The translations under genes were made by a program, and so were the position numbers. From contig NC_134573.1 of assembly GCF_050947875.1 (NCBI RefSeq), forward strand, positions 33,439,615 to 33,503,614: a stretch of DNA of 64,000 bases. Direction: 5' to 3'. The notes below the pieces were generated by a model. It was given only the letters and a program-made list of their open reading frames with translations. It had not been told where the DNA came from and made no database searches. How positions within the stretch are numbered: the stretch's first letter is position 1; each line of letters starts with the position of its first letter. The DNA comes from Dermacentor variabilis. Taxonomy: Eukaryota > Arthropoda > Arachnida > Ixodida > Ixodidae. Below are positions 46,410 through 59,541 of the stretch, piece after piece.

Positions 46410-49062
46410 ATTGCATCCCCACCCTTCGAAAATCCTATCATGAAATAGCGGTACTTGTAAATAAGTAAATAAAGTAAATACCTCATACTTACCACTAAAT
46501 CTTCAGTTGGAAGTTCGCGCTTGCCCTGTCTCGTTTTCATCACCGTATTGCCTCTCGCGCTGTGCAAGCTACGCAAACTGTGCAAACCAGCCAGTTCAAT
46601 CAGCGACTTTGCTAAGTTATGGGTCAGTACAGAAATATGAGGCCCGATTTCACAAGCATTTATTTTGTTGTTTTCATTGTCTCAGTTCGTCGTCGAATCC
46701 AAAAGATCCATACCTCTCATCACCGGGATCACCCCTATAGCGCGACGAATGGCAAGAAATTAGTGGAATCACAGGTTAAATAATATAGCCGCTGGCTATC
46801 TTCCTCCAAAATGATGCACACCGCGTCATGATGAGGGAAGTGCCCTCGGCAATATGAAATGTTTCCCGGCAGCGCCCAGCAATGTGCAGAATGTCGCGGT
46901 CGCCGTAAATATCCGTACCTGTTTCCACTGAAAGGCATCATGTTCTCCAGTCATGTCACTTTTACGAATCGGATCATCCTGGCATTGATTGGACCGGGCA
47001 AGCACAAGATCAAGCAGCCTACCAAGCCGGGGGTTGGTACACCCCGATCAGAACACTTATCTAATAATACTGCGAACCATTCCCGAATCCTGATGTGGAT
47101 CTTTCCTTGGAGTCTCCTCACAGGTGGCCTCTTTCCCGTTATTACCCACAACAAGCCAGGATTCTGCCGAAGGCGTTGCGCCTAAGCTTGCAGAGGAGAA
47201 TAGCACCCTACTGTCTTTCACGGCCACTTCCGCACAGGCCCAGATTGTTGCAGCTCTGTCTTTCCTGGCTCTAATCCTTCGATAAAAAAAAAACGAGACG
47301 ACTTGGGCGGCCCAGATCATCGAGGTCACCAGAAGTGCGGCAGTATGGAACACTTCTATAAATCAATCGTTCCCTTCGATGCCATGTAAGTGCAGTGGCA
47401 TTGAACACTTCTATAGGTCAATCGATCCCTTCGATGCCATGTATACCTGACATCTAGTGCCCGCACACATCGCATTTCTTGGCAACCAGGCTGCTCACAA
47501 ATTGTCCAAAGGTGCACACCACCGTGCAAAACGAGTGGTAGCGTCGCTATTTGCCTGTGATCTATTCCTTTAGGGTGCCCGTGCCCTGCGCGGGATATCA
47601 TTCCAAAATCTCTCGATATTCCCATAGAAAACCAATCCTATGGTCCATGGCTAGGCCCACGCGGATCCTAAACCCGCGCTTCACGCCGTTGCTCAATGAA
47701 CATTCATTCCTCCTGGCCAAGCTTCAATGCCGGCATCGAGCTGGCCAAGGGTTGCACCCTGCTTCTCTGCCCCTTTTCTATCTTTTCCCCACTTCCCCCG
47801 TCGCAGCGGTCGAGGCGTCCACCATTGCCAGACACGTACGCAGTTTTCCTCTTGGGATATTCACTTCCCTTTACCCCTTCTGCTCAAGAACTTGATACAA
47901 AGTCTGCTGTCCATCTTTTACATTATGCCTTAATGCCCCACTACCACGGTGTCGTTGTTATTTTGCCGTCACCATCAGGCCACCTCCTAACCTTGAACTT
48001 ACCTCACTATATGTAGATTGAGCACGTGTCGGTAGGCTTACCGCGTTGTGGAACATTGTCCTAGGGCAAACTCTTTCTCAATTGGTATCTGTGTATCCTA
48101 TTAATAAATACAGGGCGTGGTAATGGAAGTAGCATTAGAGTTATTCTAATGATTCTCCACAACAGTTGACTTGCAAGAACGTCTGGCTTTCTTTCTTTTC
48201 TTTAAATTTTTAAATTAGGAACCTGCATAACGCTCCATAGTCTTCCCTAGCTAGCTGAATAGTAACTCAGCTAGTAGTCAGCTAGTAACTAGCTGACTTA
48301 TTTGTTAACTACTCGAGGATGCCAACAAATTAATACATTCAGGTTTGCCCTAGACCATATTACTAGCTTTTTTTTCGCCCTTTTAACTTTCGTCGTGGCC
48401 AGGCCCCCTTACGCTTAGTCTTCCAACGTGCAATCTCTCCCGAAGGACACTGCTGTTTTAGCGGTCCTCGAAGTCGCGTAGCACGTCTTCAAATCATTCA
48501 GTCACTGCGTGACATGCAGCACTATAATGTTTTCCACATTTTAAAGACAACTTGCAGCTTGACTAATCTAGTCATAGTCCGCGAGCTGCGACTGACAGAT
48601 GTTGATATGCGCACAAAGGTCGTCGCTGTGGAAACGCGGTTCGGTTCTTTTGCAAATGACGATACACTTAAATTATTCAAATGCCCTTTCAGAGTTGCGT
48701 GGAAACGCCAACTTGCGAAGCGAGCACACTGACCGTGCCGTTTCCGCGTTACCTCATGTGCCCTTGTTGCCAGCAGCAAATATAATTATTTTCTAGCTTT
48801 GGTATTTTAATGTATTTGAAACACTAGCTCATGCTCATTTACATGTATTCGTAATTACTGTTGAGAAGATGTAGATATTGAGGAATGCATCAATATTACA
48901 TATGAATCATGTCTAATACCGCCCAATAGCAGGTTCTTGCTTAGATCCCACCATGCTAATACTTATATGATGGGTCAGTATGGATGAATGATGTATTCGA
49001 AGAAGTTGGTAATGAAAAAGATTGGCTCCAGTATGGTTCTCTATAGAACCTTCCCATGTGGA
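46410..49062. other. Unassigned DNA
   Basis: 2.6 kb with no gene recognised. Open frames at 46859-47185 and 47057-47353 overlap on opposite strands; the second has no motif I know. No host gene or TE domain can be supported. Confidence 0.4.
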
Positions 49063-49160
49063 AACTGGGATACATAGCGCAAGAATGACACAGGGACAAG
49101 CAGGAAAACGGGACGAGCGCTGCTTGTCCCTGTGTCATTCTTGAGCTATGTATCTCAGTT
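49063..49160. repeat. Hairpin with 40-base arms
   Basis: Arms 49063-49102 and 49121-49160 are complementary at 38 of 40 positions, with an 18-base loop holding 'gggacgagcgc'. Such loops with 'ggacgagcgct' look like terminal repeats of Penelope-like elements, but no coding trace is nearby. Confidence 0.9.
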
Positions 49161-49816
49161 TGTATGTATCCCACCAACACGCCCAAACTTCTTCCCTGCT
49201 TCCTATGTGGAACTGCCTAGTGCATCAAAATTGCCCCTTTAACCTGAGTTGTCTGCCAGACCAAACCTCCAAGGGCATCGCCGTTTAGGGCCTAAATTCG
49301 CCCGCGAATGTCTTTAGCCCTCTGCATTCGCGTGCAAGCCTTCATTTATCTACTGAGCCCACTCACTGCCTCAAGAAACACACTGGCTGTGACCCTTACT
49401 ACCGGGGACACTACCCGATGGACTATCACGGGCGGACCGAGTCTTTGTAACCAAGGCCAGACCTGGATCGGGCTCAGTGCATTTAATAACGTGACGCCCC
49501 ACGTCTTAAGCAGTCACACGCAATGCGAAGTCAACACACTATGCTATGTGCTTCGAAAATACTTGTTTGCGTGGCTTACAGGTATGATGGTATCACATGG
49601 CTATCAGCGTAGAAAGGGTCAAAATATGGTTCAGGGAGCGGGGTATAACCGCTAATTTGCTATTATTATTCTTACATCTTTCATCACTGAGCAGCGAACT
49701 TCAGATGGAAGCCGGCGCCCATGTCATTCGTTTCTCTAATTTTGTGGCCTGTTCTTGCCCCCTTTACCGTGTTATGTCACTGAACTACGTCACTGAAACT
49801 TTTCTCTCAAATTTTA
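49161..49816. other. Unassigned DNA
   Basis: A 115-codon plus frame (49308-49655) has no recognised motif. Confidence 0.4.
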
Positions 49817-49826
49817 AAGTATGAGC

Positions 49827-49969
49827 CTAAACCCCGGTGTACTTAGATTTAGGTGCACGTAAAAGAACCCCAGGTGGTCAAAATTTCCGGAGTCTTCCAC
49901 TGCAGCGTGCCCCATAATCAGAAAGTGGTTTTGGCACGTAAAACTCTATAATTTTTTTTAAGTATGAGC
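49827..49969 (+). mobile_element. Ruka-like SINE, 5'-truncated copy 4
   Basis: Only the body is present: 'gtgtacttagatttaggtgc', 'ccaggtggtcaaaatttccg' and 'aaaactctataattt'. The tRNA-like head is missing. Exact direct repeats 'aagtatgagc' (49817-49826 and 49970-49979) flank it, so the truncation happened during insertion, as with LINEs. Confidence 0.9.
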
Positions 49970-49979
49970 TTATTTTAGC

Positions 49980-50659
49980 TAGTTGTTCAGTTTTGCGCCG
50001 TGGTTGCCGTTCACAGGCGGAGACCTCTGCAGTGCGCCAGAATGTGTTTTCATTAGTTGAAGGGCACGTGATGACGCGTGTTCCCGCAGATGAGAGAGCT
50101 CAGTTCGGGCACCGTGACGCAAAGCCCGGTTCCCTCCTTCCCTAGTAAACCGCCAGATAGCGTTGCCGTTCGAGCATCATATTAAGTCAACATTCGCAAC
50201 ATGAGGCATGTGTACTGTAGCAAAAAGCATGAGACAGTTCATCACATCCTAATGGAATGCGTACGTATTCACCCAGCAAAACCCGTGGGTCTACCATCCA
50301 GAAGCTCTTTCATTTAAAGCAGATGTAAGCATTACCCACCAGCACTCGAGATAAGCAATAAACATTTACAGTACTGATGGCGGCAAGAGCCGGAAAGAAA
50401 TGAGTAGGATCGAATCCCCCCCCCCCCCCCCATTACAGGCATAGTTGATAAGTATAAAAAGTAGGCATAGATGATTTAAGTACGAGGGACCGAATTGAGA
50501 CATATTCAAAATGCTAGATCTATAAATGTCTGTGAAGTACTTAATTAGCTCAAGCAGGTCAGGTGACTATATGCCGCCGCGCTGTTTCAAAGGGGATGCA
50601 AGTAAATTGTCATAATCAACACTATATTATCAGGGGCTGCGAAACTCACCGATTGTGCA
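49980..50659. other. Unassigned DNA, with a poly-C run at 50416-50431
   Basis: No gene recognised. Confidence 0.4.
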
Positions 50660-50815
50660 CGTCATCATTCCATCGTATTCCGTCGAGCTCGTTCCATCGT
50701 CGTCATTCCAGCTTCGACACCCGATTTTTGTTTTGACGTCGTCGTTACTTCCTCATTTTAACACAGCCGTCGTCACGCTATCTCACGCCATCGTCGTCAT
50801 ATTGTCACTTTCTGG
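50660..50815 (+). repeat. CGTC/CAT-rich degenerate array, small copy
   Basis: Repeats of 'cgtcgtcat'-like units ('catcgtcgtcattccagct', 'cgccatcgtcgtcatattg') as in 60595-61460. Confidence 0.75.
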
Positions 50816-51469
50816 TGATGGCTAATAACAGAGTAACAAAAACTTTGAATCCCGAAACTAACTCTTCATTGGGTGAATTTGTGTCCAGGTTCCAATCAAG
50901 GCACAACGATATTGGCTAGAACAGTAAGCGATCGTTGAAAATCTGATATGTGGGTCAAGCTCATCGGCTTTTATCATGACTCGACGGAGGTTCCAGCGTT
51001 ATCGCTGGTGCCCGCTTGGCTTCCTGAAACTGCTGCACAATTCTTGCAGTGCTGTTGTCTGTTGTTACCGAACCTTGCGTAATGAGATCAGACAAGCTTA
51101 AGTGACAACAGACAACGGATACAACTAGCGATAACATTCGAGAAACCACAGATACAGAAAGGTGCGTCTTGTGCTGAGCAATAACACTGAAACAATATTG
51201 GCGCGTAAAAAATTGTTCACCTAAAACATAAACAATTTTACGATTGTCCAGGGGGGACAACGAAATGATTCTTTAGTTGAACGCTCGCACTCTTGTATCT
51301 GCGTTTTCGCTTTGTTTCTTTGCGAACTCCGGAAGCTGCCGCTCCCTCGTTGCAGCAATGAAATAGATACTTCCGAGGACCTTCCTGGGGAGGGGGGGGG
51401 GTGTAGGGGGGTGCGCAGCCGTCCGGATGGCTTACGTCCAGGAAACGCGGGAGCGAGTCAAGCGACACA
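50816..51469. other. Unassigned DNA
   Basis: No gene recognised; its end may be the 5' leader of the LINE that follows. Confidence 0.4.
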
Positions 51470-51487
51470 GACAGCGAAGCCACCGGA

Positions 51488-52430
51488 TTGTACTCGGAGA
51501 GCTGCGACTCCTCAGACGACGATTTCGACGTTGTCATGAGCCGAACGTCAAAAAGAATGCTGCTGCGGGTGTCATCACAGGCAAGTGTTTCAACCGTTAA
51601 GGATATACCACAGCGCTCGTCGTACACTGTTTGTGTTCTTGCCCGTGGACCCTATCACCAATTTGGGGCTCCTCAACAGGTAGGTTCTTTCTTTATTACT
51701 CGATGGTATCGTGCTGAATGAAAATAAAGACGTGAGAATTCCCTCCCGGAAGAATGCACTGGCAGTAAACGTTTTACATCGTAGCGCACTACAAACCCTT
51801 CAAAATGTCGCGGAAATCGACAAAGTAAAAGTGCAATCTATGATCCCTGCAGGCGGTAACGCCACTATTGACGTTATTTATGACGATGGTGTTTACATTT
51901 AGGCCGAAGACTAGCCAATAATAATAAAGCCAACAACAAAGGGCATCTTACCAGACCCGGAAACACGCTGCGTGAAAGTTCTATTGGACAGAGACTGCCT
52001 TCCCTGTCACGTCAAAGTTACCGATGTACGCGGTCGAGGCCGACTTTACATACCGAAGCCCCTGCAGTGTCATAAGTGCTTCAAGATTCGCCATGTAAAA
52101 GGCGTTTTTGTGAACAATTTGTGTATCCACGGTGAGCTGAGTCCCATTCAAAGGACGCCTGCCGCGCGACTGTCCTGAAGTGCCATAATTGCCGTGGTTC
52201 CCACGAAGCCTCATAGAGGGACTGCCCGCGAGTGCGGAAGGAATGCGCGCTTCTAGAGCGCATGGTTCGGGGTAACTCAACACGCAATGAGCGTGCCGCT
52301 ACATTTAGGCGGCGACGGTATCGCCACGGAAGAACTCAACAAAACGTCGCACCAAGCAACACGCTGTATTCCACCAAAGCGGCTCCTACATCAACGCGGA
52401 GCGCCACAATGAGAGATACCGCGAAAATCT
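51488..52430 (+). pseudogene. I-clade LINE ORF1 pseudogene
   Basis: A gag-like RNA-binding protein. It starts with acidic 'SDDDFDVVMSRTSKRMLL', continues 'VLNENKDVRIPSRKNALAVN', 'LQCHKCFKIRHVKG' (first zinc knuckle, last Cys lost) and 'LKCHNCRGSHEAS' plus 'RDCPRV' (second knuckle, interrupted by a stop). The frame breaks several times. This is the only copy with a nearly complete ORF1; 25057-25440 holds just its amino part. Confidence 0.75.
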
Positions 52431-52754
52431 AGAACGTGGCGAAACTCAAATCATCTTGCAGGGTGACCCGCACTTCCAAGAGCGCAACCTGCGACGCAGA
52501 CACCACGAATACCGCCGCTATCAACACCTTCACAAACCGCTGCTGCAAAGTACGCCTGATTACCAGGTTATAATAATGTTTCGGTTACAGCTGAATGTTA
52601 TGCGTGTTCTACTCAGCAACATGAAAACCCCATCGGCACAAAGCGCACTGCCGGTGCTGGACACCCTGGGTCCAATGCCTGCATCTCTAGGGTAAAGCAA
52701 GGGCCAACCTGATGTCATCCTTTCGAGAGGAGGTCCAGAACGCATCTGTCTTTC

Positions 52755-53330
52755 AGTGGAACGCCAGAAGACTTAAATAGCGTTTCTCCGACTTTCGAGA
52801 GTTTGCATTCGTGAATGGATTTCGTAATAATATCATTTGTGAGACCCACTTGTCAACTCCCATCAGACCCTTCGGATATGAGTGTCTTCCACCCACGCGC
52901 AATGCAGCAAGATTATAGTTTTCATACTACGTGACTTCACATTAGTTAGTCGACCAGTGTCACCTGGCCATGGAAAAGGGTACGTGCGTCTGACTGTGAA
53001 GAAAAGCAAGGTCCCTTTCACAACACTGGGAGCCTACTTATCACCATCAAGTCGTCTAAACTGCGAGCGCTTACGATAAATTTTGAGGACTCCACAGCCG
53101 TGGTTGATCAGGGGAGATTTCACCGCCCACCGCTATCGCTGGGGAAGCTCCAAGGTTAACTCTACGGGTGGAAAATTGGTGTCGATTGGCTCTGAACAAG
53201 AACTTTGTTTGTTAAATGATGGAAGCCCCACCTATCTACGAGGAAGAGCGTGTAGTAGCTGCCTTGACGTTATATTTGTTTCGCGCTCCTTTAACTGAAG
53301 TTTTCAATGGTTCACGGGCATTGAAACGCG
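52755..53330 (+). pseudogene. I-clade LINE endonuclease pseudogene
   Basis: It begins 'VFQWNARRLK', a typical start for LINE AP endonucleases, then 'PFGYECLPPT', 'FTTLGAYLSPSSRLNCE' and 'WLIRGDFTAHRYRWGSS', followed by 'LCLLNDGSPTYLRG' and 'CLDVIFVSRSF'. The GDFNA catalytic Asn reads Thr (GDFTA). The SDH end is 'SDY'. The frame shifts and the endonuclease is dead. Confidence 0.78.
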
Positions 53331-53464
53331 GTGAAGTGACTACGTCCTAACTTATCTCCCGATATTATCTCCCCCATGCACCATCCTTAAAGCGTTAAAA
53401 GCAATAGGTCTGGGCGGCGGGATATTTTTGAGTTCGTAGATACCTACAGACGCGGTCATTCTAC

Positions 53465-53788
53465 GTGCTCACCGGGGATTGCCCGACACCCCAGTATTAC
53501 ATTAGCCGCGGAGTCCCTCAGGGTGGAGTACTAAGCCCAACGCTTTTTAATGTTGCCATTATTGGACTGCTCAAGGACCCATCAAGCGCAGTTCGACTCT
53601 CTATCTACGTCGAGAACATCTGCATCTGGACGTCGGGAGTGACAGAGTTTCAGCTTGGCGCTCGACTTCAGAAGGTGGTTTCATCGATTTCATGCTACCT
53701 TCGTAAGCAAGGACTGGAAGTGAAGTGGGAAAAGGGTGCAATGGTGGCATTTACGGAAGCAAACGCCTGCATACGGCATATTTACTAA
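53465..53788 (+). pseudogene. I-clade LINE RT palm fragment
   Basis: A 107-codon frame with 'YYISRGVPQGGVLSPTLFN' and 'LSIYVENICIWTSGV'. YxDD is YVEN here, so both catalytic Asp residues are gone. RT fingers are deleted upstream. Confidence 0.85.
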
Positions 53789-53960
53789 CGGACAGGTGAT
53801 ATCGTCCAGCAGAAGTCAGGGATTAATGTGGTTTGTGATTTGGGCCGTGCGTAGTTTTTCTGCCACACGCCGTCACAAAACCGGAAAAACTCACTACGTC
53901 AAAGGGACGTGTACACTCTTTCAATATGCAATATCTTGCCGTATAAGCCCTCGTTCTGAT

Positions 53961-56900
53961 AGAAACAGAAGATGGATGCACTTCGATCGCTTTGTCGCAG
54001 GTTTCTCGGAAGTGCCGGCGTGAATCAACTTTTTTTGTGTATAAAAAACATTGTGCGGCAGTATAACATTGCGGAGCCCTTCCAGTGCTTACACAACATC
54101 ATTCTGCCAATTTTTCGTCAATGAGAGTCCATATTGGCAGCATCTTAAAGCCCCATTTTACGCTGTGATTGTCGACGAGCCACCGCATGCTAAGCAAGGA
54201 AACGTGGACAAATTGGACCCTCTGATGCCACCCTCCTAGCCCGGTTATCTATATTTTCATTGCGTTAGCTAGGCGCCATTAGAACCATCTGTGCTTCTAC
54301 GCTCTCCTCTTATGTCGGTATGCAATCCTATACATTTGAAAACCAAGCGAATGTGACCTCCTATAAACGAAGACAGCGGCTGGATTCTTCAAACAACGTT
54401 GCGGGACACCGCCCGTGCTTGCGTCGGCAATTGCGTAACTGTCATATCAGGAATCTTTAATAAAATCTTAATCAGATAACTTTACACTATAGCAACCTTG
54501 GTCACAACCCCGTCTATGACCAGGAATTATGGACACCGCCAAACAACGCCTCTAGTGGCCACCCTTGCAGATATGCGCGTTTTCCAAGGGAGGGTGTCGT
54601 TTTTCGCAAATAGTTAATCACAAACCCAATCTAGCTAAAATTCCCCGTGGAAATAGCCTCTGCACGTCTTGCCCAACATCTCATGCAAGCGATACCAGTA
54701 CTTACGCGCGAAAACCCTATCCAAATTGCGGGCGAAGCTTTAAGTATGCGAGTCTATGAGAACGTTCTAATTTTGGAGCCTTTTCTGGCAATTGAAAAGT
54801 GGTTTCGCACGAAATCATTGGATCGATTGATACATTCTCGGACAGCTATAAACTTCAATGACTCAGCTTTCATATGGTTGCAGCAGCGTCTCCCGATATT
54901 GCAAGACAGTCGTTCCAATACAGGAATTATGAATCTTTCGCGGATTTTATTGTGGTAGATATATAAACCTGGTTTCACTTTGCAGCAGCGCGTCGAGGCT
55001 GCAGCAGAACGCTCTGAACGACGGCAAATCCCAATCGCTGATACCACAAGGATATGTTAATGTAGCCTGACATGTAGAAATAGAAAACGATTGCAACCGC
55101 ACACCTTCTTTTTTTTGTTATACCCGTAAAGTTGTGCAAGAAGACGTTGTCCTAGGCTACAATCACCGCAGTTGTCATGGCATTCTGCTTTTCAGTTCCT
55201 AACTCACTGTATTGCTGGGTCAGGTCACAGCACCGCAATATAACTACTGGTGCAATTTTTCCGTAATTGTGTGAGAATATTCTTCTACACTAAGTTAACC
55301 GCTTTTAAACATTTCAGGGAACATCAAGAAGGACCGTGAGGGTTTCCTAAAAATGTCTCCTTGTTAGAATAATTTACAGAAATTTCGGTACAGTGGCTTT
55401 GTCATGATTACGCCCGCTGTCCCTGAGCAAAATTTATCCTTTTCTCCGCTGCCTGTAAATACAATCCAAAAGTGTCGTTCGTTGTGCGACACTTTTGGCA
55501 CAATGCGCAATGGCAATGGAGCATTTCGTATGGTTCCACTCAGCCCCAGATTCTGTCTTCTGGCGTGGTGTCACAAGACCTTTTAATTTCGCTCATCAAT
55601 TTCGCCCTTTCCGTTTACCAAAAAGCTTAGGAAGGTACACGAGAGCAGGTGGTCATGTTTCGAAGTAGTCCTGACTTTTGAGTGAAATTTTATAGGCAAA
55701 TGATATTATCTTATATTTCTTCACATATTTATTACATTTCACTTCTGCTAATAACGATGTGAATACATGAGAGTTGAGATGTTAGTACATCCTATTTGCG
55801 ATGGCTTTGCTGAAAACTAGAAAGACTGAAACACTGCATAAGGTTGGCTGGAAAGTCATTCATTGAAAAAATTGTGTGCCTAATAAATAAAATACAAATG
55901 CTCAATGGCACAGTAGCCGTCCAGCATTTAGGCTGGCGAAGTCCTGCAAGTAAGTTAATTTTCGACGCAGCTAGGCTCGCAGCCAGTTAAACTATGAAAA
56001 AATTTTGTTTATCTCAACCAGTGCATGTTATAAATCCGAATACCGCGCTGCGTGCGTAGGGTGTAGAAATATAAACTTTGTTTTTTTCAGGTTCCTCGCT
56101 CGGTCAGTTTTTTACGCTGACCATACATTTGAAGATTCGTGAACGAGACAGTTTTCTGGCTTATGCATGATGACAGGAGCCAATCTTTTGATGATGGAAT
56201 ATTGGAACGATGAATAGTAGAACTTATGCAAAGTCAGGTTACTGCACGACGTAAATCTAGTGGTAGAAGATCAGCATGCTTTGTGTTTAGTAACACTGAT
56301 GGTGAATGAATAGTCACATAACTGAACCTTGGTGACCGATTCTGGAAAAACGTGAGTGTAATGCATTTGTTCTATATCGCTCAAGATTACATATTAATTT
56401 CATAGATACTGCGCATTCCTATTCGAATCTGAGTCTGCCTTAAGCCTCTTCAGCATTAAGCAGAGGTAGGCAGTTGCTTCTTGGGGATGTAGCCGAGGTA
56501 GTGGTACATTTGATTAATAGTGCTGTATATGTCAAAAGGCTGACTAGGATTATTACATGGAGTAAACCAAGGTACCCAGGTGAATTAACGATGGAAATTA
56601 CAGAGCCCCTTGCTGTATATATTAAAGTCATCTGAGAGTGTCTCCCATAAAAAGTTGTAAGGTTAGTAATATTAGGGCTCCTTCGCATTTTGTTAAGATA
56701 TTGGAAAAAACACTGTGCACACAGTGTTGTTGCGTGTTAAATTACAACGCTGACAACGCTTCCAAAAGAAAGTGACTGTATAAGTCCGTCTTTCTTGGGC
56801 ATAGTTCATTTGACCTGGGTACCATCGCCTTACTCAGGAGCTTCATATTTTAACTCTGCCCCGATGACGTAAGATATGTCGCGGAACAATAGTAAATTAC

Positions 56901-58419
56901 CGTATGTAAAACCGAACCGACACAGCTTCACGACAAAGCCCGGTAAGTTGGCGCGAGTTGTCACCTGGGATAATGATAAGAGCGGCAACCCGTGCTTGAA
57001 AAATTACTTATCATTGCCCGCTTTTTCTTTTTTTTTTTGCCTCGAAGCTGTTTGCCTCTCATTGGTTGGCATTTTTCGTGTCCCTGGGTAAAAATTAGGG
57101 CTGATCGCGGAGGCAGTGCAACACCGGGCCAAGCCCTGGCGGAGGTGAAACAGGCTTAATGCTTTTAGCCAAGTGTAGGGAAACGTGCATACATTCTTTC
57201 GAATAATGCGTACAACATACAAAACAGGATTTGCTTCAATAACAAGCAAAAAAGGCGCTCAACAGAACTAGTGGTGATTATCAAGGGCTTCGCTGGACAT
57301 TCACTTTCGCAGGGCCGGAATGGCTAGTAATTTTTTTTCTCAAGGTCAGTACTAACATGCTGAAGGGTAATGTCGACTTTGACATGATGTTTGGAGCCTT
57401 TCACGTGCCGGACGATTGCATTTGTTGTGCATATTTTCGGCGTATGCCATCGAAAGGCTTAAACCCTTAAACAGGGAAAGTTTGCCACAATCACTTCGGT
57501 GGCTGCACAGAAAGCGCGGACAATCAGTGCGCTTTCAGCACACGTGCTCTGAACCAAGGCACATATTTACGAGAAAGGGACTCCTATATTACCAATGGTG
57601 ATATACTCATCCATAAACTACATCTCATTATCCCGAACTGGTAATGAGCCGCTCTCTCCTACCTGTGTTCCGTATTATGACGAAAATATAGCTTATATGC
57701 TGTCTGAGTAACATAGACTTCACACCGGAAATTGGAGTACGAATAAAATCAACTCTCTTATATCATAAATTACAAGAAAATAAACTGAAACTGCATTTCA
57801 TAATACTTCGATGGATGCGACTGATATTAATTTATTATCTGCTCGAGGGTACAAATATGCTGTTCAGTTGATAAGCCACAGTTTAACTTTGCAGAAATTC
57901 ATAAGAATTTTGTCCTCCAGCATGTGTTCCTATTAGGCATGCATATTTTTCTCCGTCATAGACATGGTGGAAACATAACCAGGTCCAATTTTTAATGATT
58001 TGGAAGTTAAATTGGTTTCTCCACGTGTAATAATACGCAATCGTCTGTTTGCAGAAGCCTCGTGGATATAGGCATGAAATGAAACGTTCAAATATCTTGC
58101 CCGGCTTTGTCTTCTCACAGCACATTTCGTCCACTGCATTTATAAAACAATTCACTTTTTTTTTAATTCGTGAATCCTAAAAGACATAAGCAATTTATTT
58201 TCAGATATAATCGGCATTGCGATATCAGTTTCACGAGCTCGTTGATTAGGGTTTCATTTCAGTAATGAAGACCAGAGACTTTCATGCACAGACAATATAG
58301 GCAGCTAAGAGCCACAACTGAGCAATTATTTCAGAAGGAACAAATGAGTTTCGCTGTGCAGTGTTTAACTATGTAGTTTTGATGAATCCACATATTACAT
58401 ACATGGACGGGCAAGGGTA
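53961..58419. other. Unassigned DNA
   Basis: 4.5 kb with no gene that I can support. A 103-codon plus frame at 54647-54958 (...'VYENVLILEPFLAIEKWF'...) has no recognised family. A hairpin is at 55466-55498. Confidence 0.4.
55466..55498. repeat. Hairpin with perfect 12-base arms
   Basis: 'ccaaaagtgtcg' at 55466-55477 and its complement at 55487-55498, loop of nine bases. Confidence 0.9.
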
Positions 58420-58505
58420 ATTCGAAATCACTGGAAGAGGCCTTCGTCCTGGGGGCAGTCGACATAAAGATAGGCTGATGATGATGAATATAATTATGAT
58501 AATGA
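58420..58505 (+). pseudogene. RTE-like LINE 3' tail, fragment 3
   Basis: Plus-strand 'LEEAFVLGAVDIKIG' then a (gatgat)n tail near 58470-58505, the same end as 35545-35700 in the opposite orientation. Confidence 0.6.
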
Positions 58506-58884
58506 TACATTGCCGGAGGTGACCGCTCCTCATCCAAGAAATAATTTTTACAGTTTAATAATTTATTTATTTGCGCCATCAGGGTTGAAAGGCGTTAAAG
58601 AAGGAAGTGGGTTGAGCAGCACAAACAAATAATGCAATGTCTGGAAAGTAGCTTTGTAATCATACAATTTTATCTTATTCTAAATGGTAAAAAAAGTTCA
58701 GTGTGCACCAAGAAGGCTGCTTTACAATCATACAATATTGCCTGATATCGCAAAGAATTAAAAGGGAACATAGTCAGTAATTAACAAATTAAAATTACAC
58801 AACGAACGTTAGTTAATGGTGCATAACACTTGCGTGTATACGTTCTCTTTAGTATTTCTTTGGGGAAGCGATACCATTGAATTC
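58506..58884. other. Unassigned DNA
   Basis: AT-rich; no gene seen. Confidence 0.4.
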
Positions 58885-59112
58885 TGGGGTTTTACGTGCC
58901 GGAACCCTGATTTGAATATGAGGCACGCTGTAGTGGGGGACTCCAGATTAATTTTGACAACCAGGGTATCTTCACCGTGCCCCCAACGCACGGGACTGGC
59001 ATTTTTGCGTTTCGCCCGCATCGAAATACGACTACCGCAGCCGGGATTTGATCCCGCGACCTCAAGCTTAGCAGCGCAACACCTTAGCCGTTAAGCGATG
59101 CGACCGTTGGGG
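58885..59112 (-). mobile_element. Ruka-like SINE, copy 5
   Basis: Minus-strand head ('gcttaacggctaaggtgttg', 'gcgggatcaaatcccggc') and body ending 'cacgtaaaaccccagaa'. A weak possible target repeat 'ccattgaa' (58876) and 'ccattcaa' (59115) flanks it. Confidence 0.85.
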
Positions 59113-59541
59113 ATTCCATTCAAATGATGTGTCGGACAAAGAAAGAGCTTTAAAAAGGTAGTGTGGCTAGATTTGATACGTATTTTATACAGATGGCCAA
59201 TACGATACGATATATTTTGCGATAGAGATATCGATCAGTTTAAGTGTTGTAAAATATAGGTGAGTTTCATTTGTGGTTAGAATAATTCGATCATAAGTTG
59301 AACATTGCTTGAAGTGATATTGCTGCGGCATCTGTTGTGCCGCAACGCTCCCTTTTGGGGCCAATTCTTTTTTTTTATCAATTATATTTATGCTGTTATC
59401 AAAACCGAGATACAATTTTTGCGGATGATTGCGTGCTCTATGCAATGGCATCTAATGAGACATTGGTTTGTATTGGCGGCCAACCTGAAGCGCGTAGAAA
59501 TATTGTGTGGTATTAATCACATGTTTCTGAACATAAGTAAA
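59113..59541. other. Unassigned DNA
   Basis: No gene recognised. Confidence 0.4.

Larger units (their letters stand above)
51470..53960 (+). mobile_element. I-clade LINE, copy C, with an internal deletion
   Basis: Plus-strand order: ORF1 (51488-52430), endonuclease (52755-53330), then RT palm (53465-53788). In copies A and B the endonuclease end, linker and RT fingers occupy about 1 kb between these; here only about 130 bases separate them. The missing part is therefore an internal deletion. The 3' part after 53960 is not recognised. Confidence 0.8.

Noticed and set aside
47057..47353. 98-codon minus frame as a TE ORF1
   Set aside because: I tried to find zinc-knuckle or gag motifs in it and found none.
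54647..54958. 103-codon plus frame after LINE C
   Set aside because: Tried as LINE RNase H or tail, but no YTDGS or Cys/His motif is present.
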